The notes below the pieces were generated by a model. The model was not told the DNA's origin. It worked only from the letters and a program-made list of their open reading frames with translations, and ran no database searches. The position numbers were made by a program, and so were the translations under genes. Source: DATAQC01 sp046263055 (GTDB lineage: Bacteria > Actinomycetota > Acidimicrobiia > Acidimicrobiales > AC-14). From it: a stretch of 7,814 nt of DNA. Positions 1 through 3,910 of the stretch are shown in pieces; position 1 is the stretch's first letter; every line of letters begins with the position of its first letter. The DNA is taken from contig JBHELO010000089.1 of NCBI GenBank assembly GCA_046263055.1, positions 1 to 7,814 on the forward strand, read 5' to 3'.

Positions 1-100
1 TGGTGACCGTGGCCGACGAGGCTGGCAGCTGCGCCAACAGGGCAATCAGGGCCACAGCGAATACCACCGCAAAAGACCTGCGCAGGCGCGCGCGTACCAT
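1..100 (-). CDS. N-terminus of an exported protein (signal peptide), cut by the window edge
   Basis: Only the first 33 codons are inside the window. The reading frame starts at ATG 100-98 and is preceded by a strong Shine-Dalgarno sequence (GGAGG at 110-106, five bases from the ATG), which fixes the start. The peptide has a classic Sec signal layout: a basic n-region (MVRARLRRS), a hydrophobic core of about 15 residues (FAVVFAVALIALLAQL) and a small-residue c-region (PASSA) before TVT, so signal peptidase I cleavage after ASSA near residue 30 is likely. The mature protein lies outside the window, so no function can be given. Its codons (GTA, TCT, TTT, ATT) are less GC-rich than those of the genes at 2048-7814, which hints that this end belongs to accessory DNA. 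It could be a lipid-anchored rather than free protein, but no lipobox cysteine is seen in the visible part. Confidence 0.75.
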   Translation of the reverse strand, partial: MVRARLRRSFAVVFAVALIALLAQLPASSATVT

Positions 101-105
101 TTTGT

Positions 106-110
106 CCTCC
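106..110 (-). promoter_or_regulatory. Shine-Dalgarno site of the exported protein
   Basis: The minus strand reads AAGGGGAGGACAAAATG. The GGAGG core lies five bases before the ATG, near-ideal spacing, and it identifies a gene that is otherwise only 100 bases long in this window. Confidence 0.8.
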
Positions 111-173
111 CCTTCCCGCCGGCCCACAACGTGAGCCGGGATGGACAGCAACTGCCCTGTTAGACGAAAGCGT

Positions 174-204
174 ATCTATATCGGAAGCTTGCTAGCCAAG
201 GCAA
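174..204 (-). promoter_or_regulatory. Candidate sigma-70-type promoter for the exported protein
   Basis: On the minus strand a TTGCCT hexamer (204-199) and TATAGAT (180-174) are separated by 18 bases, both close to the -35 and -10 consensus. Transcription would start near 167, giving a leader of roughly 65 bases before the ATG at 100. An inverted repeat, gcttgc (187-192) and gcaagc (201-206), overlaps the -35 and spacer and could be an operator. The call rests on sequence match alone. Confidence 0.5.
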
Positions 205-542
205 GCCCGGCCATCGACACTGATGAAGGAATCGCCGCCGGTTCCGAGGTCGTCGCGTCGTTCGCCAAATGTTCTAGCGTTCTACTTGGCTCGCGTCATG
301 AGGAGCCGTGCACTTGAGACCCCCCCGCCTCGAACCAGACTCCGTCCCCGTTCCTTCCTCAAAACCAGCGATCCCAGCGGAGAGAGCTTGGACCCCGGAA
401 GGGAGGCCGTCAAGGATCGCGACACGACATTTGCGGCTGTCGTACGTGCTGTTCGCCGTCGGTCCCGCCGCCCGACGATGGCCCCCTGGTGGTCCCCGTG
501 CGACCATATGCAAACCGCAACAGTGCTGCTCAGAGGGGGTCT
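205..542. other. Stretch without a convincing gene, left of the repeat-bounded segment
   Basis: Open frames here on either strand give arginine-, proline- and serine-rich translations with no family resemblance, and they read on through the repeats at 543-575 and 675-699. I see no tRNA, terminator or transposon end. Base composition is visibly less GC-rich than in 2085-7814. If the segment at 543-2084 is an insertion, this DNA would have followed the acyltransferase gene before insertion. In that gene's frame the left repeat copy continues as SDRLDPL and stops at 532-530, so a short alternative C-terminus exists here. Confidence 0.5.
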
Positions 543-575
543 AGGCGGTCGCTGGGCCAGTTGGGCACGAAGAGG
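543..575. repeat. Left copy of the 33-bp direct repeat (putative att core)
   Basis: Identical over 33 bases to 2052-2084. It starts aggcggtcgctggg and ends gcacgaagagg. Read on the minus strand in the acyltransferase frame it encodes LFVPNWPSDRL. Flanking bases differ at both ends (542 t against 2051 c; 576 c against 2085 t), so the repeat has sharp limits. Confidence 0.85.
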
Positions 576-586
576 CCGGCCCACTT

Positions 587-627
587 CGCTGACCTGCCCG
601 AACGCCCGGAAACCGCCGCTGACCTGC
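587..627. repeat. Pair of 11-bp direct repeats between core and left arm site
   Basis: The 11-mer cgctgacctgc occurs at 587-597 and 617-627, exactly 30 bases apart, close to three helical turns. A related acctgct follows at 634-640. It could be a binding site for a recombination accessory protein, or chance. Confidence 0.35.
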
Positions 628-674
628 ACGTTTACCTGCTCGTCAGTATCCGTTGTTACCCGTCGTTCATCGGT

Positions 675-699
675 GCCATGTGCACCAGATGTGCACCAG
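675..699. repeat. Left 25-bp repeat with two tandem 11-bp units (putative arm-type site)
   Basis: The sequence is gcc followed by atgtgcaccag twice (678-688 and 689-699). It is identical to 1987-2011 and in the same orientation. It lies 99 bases inside the left 33-bp repeat. Tandem units of about 10-11 bp inside the ends of an element are a known arrangement of integrase arm-binding sites; that role is inferred here. Confidence 0.7.
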
Positions 700-810
700 C
701 CCTCCACCCGGGGACAACCGCGCCTGCTCCGCGTGCAAACACGCCGTCCAGCGCCAGCGATCCGGGTGACACACATTTGCAGGTTCCGCTTTCGCGGCAC
801 CTGCGCCACA

Positions 811-828
811 CCCCGAGGCCCATCGGGG
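811..828 (-). terminator. Weak candidate terminator downstream of the small unknown gene
   Basis: ccccga (811-816) and tcgggg (823-828) form a 6-bp stem with a 6-base loop about 80 bases after the stop codon at 906. No T-tract follows on the minus strand, so the call is weak. A second small stem, ggtga (894-898) with tcacc (906-910), overlaps the stop codon itself. Confidence 0.25.
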
Positions 829-905
829 GCCGCAAGGGCGCACGGGCTCGATCGAAGTCCTCGCCCGACCGCGCGAACCCCCTGCGCGCCTTCGGTGATG
901 GTCCG

Positions 906-1343
906 TCACCCAGGGATGATCCGAGGAAAGCGGCGCTTGTCCCCCCAGCGATGAATTTCGTCTTTCAGGCGGCGCACCTCCGCATCGCGTTCGACGAGCA
1001 TCGCGGTCCGGGTCGCTGTCGACGCCTGGACAGCTTCAACCAACCAGTCGAGGATCGGCCCGACCTCAGCACCCCGGTCAACGGTCAGCTCCGCCTCCGA
1101 GCCAAGAATGTCACTAGACCGCAGTCGTAGATCGATAACTCCGAGAGGCAGCGCATGGTCCCGACGCAGTACGGCTCCCCACTGTTCGTCCGCCTGGCCT
1201 TGCAGCTTTACCGTGACGACAATCGAGTCGTCGACTGAGGCCAGGACCGAGGGTCCGATCGTGACGTCGAACGAAACCGGCTGCCAAGGCACCGTATCGA
1301 CACTAGCGCTGGAAGCGCGTCCGCTCAGCGGACCGCTGACCAT
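906..1343 (-). CDS. Hypothetical protein with a charged helical C-terminus, element cargo
   Basis: The frame encodes 145 residues from ATG 1343, chosen because GGGAG lies just upstream at good spacing; a GTG at 1355 is the alternative. I do not recognise the family. Residues of about 20-90 alternate hydrophobic and polar positions in a way that suggests beta strands (for example FDVTIGPSVLASVDDSIVVTVKL), with no cysteines or obvious catalytic motif. From about residue 90 it appears helical, ending in a short charged amphipathic stretch (AMLVERDAEVRRLKDEIHRW) that could form a coiled coil. No signal peptide or membrane segment is seen. It lies 39 bases downstream of the WhiB-like gene on the same strand, so the two are probably cotranscribed. 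Its codons are less GC-rich than those of the lipid genes, consistent with foreign origin. The composition argues for a real gene, but function is unknown. Confidence 0.6.
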   Translation of the reverse strand: MVSGPLSGRASSASVDTVPWQPVSFDVTIGPSVLASVDDSIVVTVKLQGQADEQWGAVLRRDHALPLGVIDLRLRSSDILGSEAELTVDRGAEVGPILDWLVEAVQASTATRTAMLVERDAEVRRLKDEIHRWGDKRRFPRIIPG

Positions 1344-1382
1344 CCCGGCTCCCACGGCGAAGCCTGCCGCCCGCCCGGCGGC

Positions 1383-1811
1383 TCACAGCCGGCGCCCCAG
1401 CACCGCTCGCCCGTATGCCAGGGCCGCAGCGTCACAGGCGGCGCAGCAGCAGCCGTCGCCGTGCGCCGGCCCCTCGACGACCTCGGGGTCCTCGGTGGGC
1501 GGGAGCGCCGCCCGCAGCGCGCGGCGCTCGGCCGCCGTTGTGCCGCCCCACGTGCCCACAAGCTCGACGTCGGCCATGGCGTAGGCCAGGCACTCGGCCG
1601 TGACCGGGCAGCGGGCGCACACGGCCTTGGCCCCGGCCGGCTTCTGTCCCTTCGCTGGGAAGAAGGCCGCCCCCGGCGGTAGCGGGCCCCGACAGGCGGC
1701 CTTGGCCATCCAGGCGGGGCGTGGAGGGAACAGGGACCGCAGGCCGGCGCCGTTGGGAGGGTCGAGCCCGACGAGGAGGCCGGCGTAGAGGTCGTACTCG
1801 GCGAGCGCCAT
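1383..1811 (-). CDS. WhiB-family iron-sulfur transcriptional regulator, element cargo
   Basis: WhiB proteins bind a 4Fe-4S cluster through four cysteines and act on transcription, in studied cases together with the principal sigma factor. This protein has 142 residues from ATG 1811. The four cysteines are visible at C40 (ACRG) and C65, C68 and C74 (CARCPVTAEC, the CxxCx5C signature). The glycine-tryptophan turn follows as GTWGG (86-90), then the basic segment TAAERRALR (92-100) expected to contact DNA. The N-terminus before C40 is short and typical. The upstream in-frame ATG at 1886 would add 25 residues of unlike composition; neither start has a good Shine-Dalgarno site, so the start is uncertain. 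An added cysteine cluster, C121-C123 and C126 (GCCCAAC), sits near the C-terminus. WhiB genes are common on actinobacterial phages and elements, which fits its place between the 33-bp repeats. Family assignment is firm; the regulon is unknown. Confidence 0.88.
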   Translation of the reverse strand: MALAEYDLYAGLLVGLDPPNGAGLRSLFPPRPAWMAKAACRGPLPPGAAFFPAKGQKPAGAKAVCARCPVTAECLAYAMADVELVGTWGGTTAAERRALRAALPPTEDPEVVEGPAHGDGCCCAACDAAALAYGRAVLGRRL

Positions 1812-1873
1812 CCAGCCGCCGATGATAATGGGAACCGCTCTACAAACGGCGCTGGCCGGCGGGCAATGGTCTT

Positions 1874-2032
1874 GTGGTCGAAGCAACTGCCGAACCGTCC
1901 GCCGTCCTGGCGCTCATCTCTGACCCGGGTGGCCGCAAGGAGGCCGAGGTGGTCGTTGACCCGGCCATGCTCCCCGCCATCCGGCGGCCATGTGCACCAG
2001 ATGTGCACCAGTCGGAGGCCGCCGGGCTGTAA
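1874..2032 (+). CDS. Possible small ORF, perhaps frameshifted at its 5' end
   Basis: The plus-strand frame from GTG 1874 encodes 52 residues (VVEATAEPSAVLALISDPGG onward), and its codons have a high share of G or C in third position, which supports coding. The frame is already open from 1829 as WEPLYKRRWPAGNGL but has no start codon there. An ATG-ATA-ATG at 1822-1830 sits in the neighbouring frame; removing one G from the GGG at 1830-1832 would join them into a protein of about 68 residues beginning MIMEPLYKRRW. The gene may therefore be broken by a one-base insertion, or the read may carry an indel. The end of the frame runs through the arm-type repeat (1987-2011), where it reads CAPDVHQ. 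It lies divergent to the WhiB-like gene. I do not recognise the family, and the whole ORF may be spurious. Confidence 0.3.
   Translation: MVEATAEPSAVLALISDPGGRKEAEVVVDPAMLPAIRRPCAPDVHQSEAAGL
1987..2011. repeat. Right 25-bp repeat with two tandem 11-bp units (putative arm-type site)
   Basis: Identical to 675-699, with units at 1990-2000 and 2001-2011. It lies 40 bases inside the right 33-bp repeat. The two arms sit at unequal distances from the core (99 and 40 bases), as is common in attP sites. Confidence 0.7.
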
Positions 2033-2047
2033 CCGCAGGTCACGGCC

Positions 2048-2851
2048 CTACAGGCGGTCGCTGGGCCAGTTGGGCACGAAGAGGTGCCACTGCTCGGGGG
2101 CCCGGGCGATGAGCTGCTCGTGGGCGGCGGCCAGGGCGGCGGTGACGCGGGCCACGTCCTCCCGGAGGGTGCCCCGCCGATCGAGCGCCAACGGGGGACG
2201 CACCACGGCCCGGTGCCCGTCCCCGTCGAAGTAGACGGCAGTGGGCAACAGGGGCGACCGGGCCCGCAAGGCCAGGGTGGCGGGGCCGGCGGGCATGGCC
2301 GTGCGCTCGCCGAAGAACTCCACCTCCACACCCCCGCCGCCCACGTCCCGGTCCGACAGCAGGCACACCATGTGGTTCGTCGCCAGGGCGCGCAGCACGG
2401 CGGTGCCGGCCCCCGGGCCCAGGGGGATGACGGCCATGCCGATGGCCCGGCGGAAGGCCAGGAACCACTCGAACAGCTCGGGCGGCTCCAGCGCCTCCAC
2501 CACCACCGAGACCCGGAAGCCCTGGCGGGCGAGCCACGAGCCGCCCACGTCCCACCCGCCGAGGTGGGGGATGGCCAGCACCGCCCCCCTTCCGGCACGC
2601 CGCGCCTCATCCAGGTGCTCTCGGCCCTCGATGGAGAACCGGGCGTCCACCTCGGCGGCGGGCGTGGCGGGCAGCCGCAGCGACTCCATCCAGTACCGGC
2701 CGTAGGACGCGAACGCGGCCCGCGCCGCCCGGTGGTCGGCGGCCGACGGGGGCGACAGCGGCCGGCGCCGGGCCCGGGCCTGGTGGCGGGCGACGAGGGC
2801 CCGCCGCCCCGGCAGCACGGCCCAGGCGGCCAGGCCCAGGGCCCGGGCCAC
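2048..2851 (-). CDS. patA: PatA-like phosphatidylinositol mannoside acyltransferase (LpxL/HtrB superfamily)
   Basis: Proteins of this type transfer an acyl chain to glycolipids at the inner face of the membrane; the actinobacterial PatA branch acylates phosphatidylinositol mannosides. From the GTG at 2851 there are 267 residues. The catalytic HX4D motif is HLGGWD (H96, D101), followed by the second conserved block LLSDRD (164-169), then EFFGERTAMPAGPATLA (177-193) and a C-terminal VPNWPSD. The frame is open upstream to 3016 and reads RPTYLLYRGASAAAAALPAP just before 2851, like the N-terminal helix of the family, yet has no ATG, GTG or TTG there. GTG 2851 has no Shine-Dalgarno site and gives a protein shorter than the usual 300 or so. 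Either translation starts unusually, or a one-base indel hides the start: a GTG at 3020 in the next frame would fit if one base of the C-run 2945-2949 were extra (about 323 residues). It follows the phosphatidylinositol synthase gene, as in mycobacteria. Its last 11 codons are the putative attachment site. Confidence 0.82.
   Translation of the reverse strand: MARALGLAAWAVLPGRRALVARHQARARRRPLSPPSAADHRAARAAFASYGRYWMESLRLPATPAAEVDARFSIEGREHLDEARRAGRGAVLAIPHLGGWDVGGSWLARQGFRVSVVVEALEPPELFEWFLAFRRAIGMAVIPLGPGAGTAVLRALATNHMVCLLSDRDVGGGGVEVEFFGERTAMPAGPATLALRARSPLLPTAVYFDGDGHRAVVRPPLALDRRGTLREDVARVTAALAAAHEQLIARAPEQWHLFVPNWPSDRL
2052..2084. repeat. Right copy of the 33-bp direct repeat, inside the acyltransferase 3' end
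   Basis: Identical to 543-575. It covers the last 11 sense codons of the acyltransferase gene, ending just before its TAG stop (2050-2048). The location at a gene's extreme 3' end is typical of tyrosine-recombinase attachment sites. Confidence 0.85.
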
Positions 2852-2958
2852 CGGAAGGGAGGCGGGGGCGGGCAGCGCCGCAGCGGCCGCCGACGCGCCC
2901 CGGTAGAGGAGGTAGGTCGGTCGGCCGGGCCCGCCGCTGGCGTGCCCCCTGGGCTCGG

Positions 2959-3711
2959 CTACGGCCGGGTGCGGGGCCGGGTTCGGGACCGGTTGCGGGC
3001 CGCCCGGGACCGGGCGTCACCGGTGCGACCGGTCCGCCACGAACCGGGGGCCCGCTCGCCGCCGGGCCGGAACCCGGTGGCCGGGCGTCGCGCCCGCCAG
3101 CGGGCCAGCAGGGTCTCTTCGGGCTTGCGGGCGGGCGTGCCCTGGCGCCAGACCATCACGAAGCGCTGGGCGGCGGTGAACAGGGTGAGGACGAGCATGA
3201 GCCACAGCACCGGCACCATGACGACCGAGAACACCAGGCCGGCGCCCACCGCGATCATGCGTTCGGCCCGCTCCATGAGCCCGCCCCGGGCGGTGAACCC
3301 CAGCGACTCGGCCCGGGCCCGCTCGTAGGACACGAGGTTGGAGGCGCCCACCACGGCCAGGGCCAGCACCGCGGCGTGCGAGTGGTGATGGGAGGCCAGG
3401 TACCACGCCACCCCGCCCAGGACCAGGGTGTCACTGACCCGGTCGACGACGGAGTCGAAGAAGGCACCCCGGGGCGACGCCGTGCCCGAGGCCTTGGCCA
3501 CCGCCCCGTCGAGCAGGTCGGGCACCGCCGACAGCGTGAGCAGCACCGCCCCCACGATGAGCCACCCCCGGGCGATGGCCAAGGCGGTGGCGGCGGAGAC
3601 GAGCAGGCCGACCACGGTCAGCTGGTTGGCGCTCACCCCCACTCGCTCGAGGCTGGAGCCGACGGGCTTGAGGCTGCGCTCCACGTCGGCCCGGCACCGC
3701 TTGTCGAACAC
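2959..3711 (-). CDS. pgsA: CDP-alcohol phosphatidyltransferase, probable phosphatidylinositol (phosphate) synthase
   Basis: The enzyme joins CDP-diacylglycerol and an inositol (1-phosphate) headgroup in the membrane, the first step toward PI and PI mannosides. From GTG 3711 it has 250 residues. The signature D(x2)DG(x2)A(R)(x8)G(x3)D(x3)D is complete at D65, D68-G69, A72-K73, G82, D86 and D90, with lysine in the usual arginine place (AVAKASG). Hydrophobic segments at about 31-47, 51-63, 95-125 and 145-175 fit the six-helix fold. GTG 3711 is preferred over GTG 3747 because GGGAG lies six bases upstream and the protein then begins VFDKR, as relatives do. The last 60 or so residues are arginine- and proline-rich, low in complexity, and overlap the upstream open region of the acyltransferase frame. 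Neighbour context favours the inositol substrate over glycerol phosphate, though this cannot be proven from motifs alone. Confidence 0.85.
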   Translation of the reverse strand: MFDKRCRADVERSLKPVGSSLERVGVSANQLTVVGLLVSAATALAIARGWLIVGAVLLTLSAVPDLLDGAVAKASGTASPRGAFFDSVVDRVSDTLVLGGVAWYLASHHHSHAAVLALAVVGASNLVSYERARAESLGFTARGGLMERAERMIAVGAGLVFSVVMVPVLWLMLVLTLFTAAQRFVMVWRQGTPARKPEETLLARWRARRPATGFRPGGERAPGSWRTGRTGDARSRAARNRSRTRPRTRP

Positions 3712-3717
3712 TCGACG

Positions 3718-3722
3718 CTCCC
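3718..3722 (-). promoter_or_regulatory. Shine-Dalgarno site deciding the start of the phosphatidylinositol synthase
   Basis: The minus strand reads GGGAGCGTCGAGTG. GGGAG is six bases ahead of GTG 3711, while GTG 3747 has no comparable site. Confidence 0.6.
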
Positions 3723-3812
3723 GGTCGGCGGACCCTGCGCCATCCACGGTAGTCCACGGTGCCCGCCATGACCGGAACCGAATGCTCTGCGACCCGGGAT
3801 GGCGGTGGTCCC

Positions 3813-3842
3813 CTGCCCTTGGGGAGCGCCGGCCGGTAGTGT
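3813..3842 (+). promoter_or_regulatory. Weak candidate promoter for the EF-G-like operon
   Basis: TAGTGT (3837-3842) fits the actinobacterial -10 pattern TAnnnT. CTGCCC (3813-3818) lies 18 bases upstream as a poor -35. Transcription would start near 3849, exactly where a strong hairpin begins. The region 3712-3910 must hold divergent promoters, but none stands out for the minus-strand operon. Confidence 0.3.
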
Positions 3843-3848
3843 TCGCCG

Positions 3849-3879
3849 GGCCGGCGCGCCGGTCCTCCGGCGCCCGGCC
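3849..3879 (+). other. Strong GC hairpin in the leader of the EF-G-like gene
   Basis: ggccggcgcgccgg (3849-3862) pairs with ccggcgcccggcc (3867-3879) around a tcct loop: 13 base pairs with a single bulged C at 3855. It ends 31 bases before GTG 3911. There is no T-tract, so a simple terminator for the plus strand is unlikely. It might be a 5'-stabilising stem or an attenuator. Confidence 0.5.
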
Positions 3880-3910
3880 GACCCGACCGTCTCAACCGAG
3901 CGAGGCGCCA

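Larger units (their letters stand above)
576..905. other. Non-coding left arm of the element
   Basis: No frame on either strand looks coding: the translations are rich in Arg, Pro, Thr and Ser and cross the repeats unchanged. The stretch holds the 11-bp repeats (587-627), the tandem arm-type repeat (675-699) and a GC-rich hairpin (811-828) downstream of the minus-strand gene that ends at 906. I see nothing else in it. Confidence 0.5.
543..2084. mobile_element. Putative integrase-less integrated element in the 3' end of the acyltransferase gene
   Basis: The segment is bounded by a perfect 33-bp direct repeat (543-575 and 2052-2084, offset 1509 bases). The right copy is the last 11 codons of the acyltransferase gene, so the gene stays intact, the usual result when a tyrosine recombinase uses a gene's 3' end as attB. 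Inside each boundary is a perfect 25-bp repeat (675-699 and 1987-2011) with two tandem 11-bp units, resembling integrase arm-type sites. Joining the ends would give arm, 40 bases, core, 99 bases, arm, which is the layout of an attP. The cargo is a WhiB-like gene, a small unknown gene and a possible broken ORF. No integrase, excisionase or replication gene is visible, so it would need an integrase supplied in trans or is a deletion remnant. Lower GC in 576-1350 fits acquired DNA. A chance duplication of the gene tail is the main alternative but does not explain the second repeat pair. Confidence 0.6.

Noticed and set aside
223..954. A 243-codon plus-strand open frame at the left end
   Set aside because: Its translation is dominated by Arg, Pro, Ser and Thr, it runs across both repeat types, and it has no Shine-Dalgarno site or family resemblance.
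1325..2008. A 227-codon minus-strand frame overlapping the WhiB-like gene
   Set aside because: The WhiB signature lies in another frame, and this one becomes Arg, Pro and Ser low complexity over the same bases.
675..2011. CRISPR array from the recurring 22-bp unit
   Set aside because: There are only two loci, 1312 bases apart, each a tandem pair without spacers, and no cas genes.
543..2084. Insertion sequence or transposon interpretation
   Set aside because: No transposase, no terminal inverted repeats, and the 33-bp flanking repeats are much longer than usual target-site duplications.
2084..3328. A 414-codon plus-strand open frame opposite the lipid genes
   Set aside because: The minus-strand frames carry complete acyltransferase and CDP-alcohol transferase signatures; the plus frame is a Gly-, Arg- and Pro-rich shadow.
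3744..3760. Direct repeat ccacggt at 3744-3750 and 3754-3760 as an operator of the PI synthase
   Set aside because: Seven-base repeats are frequent in such GC-rich DNA, and no convincing promoter lies beside them.
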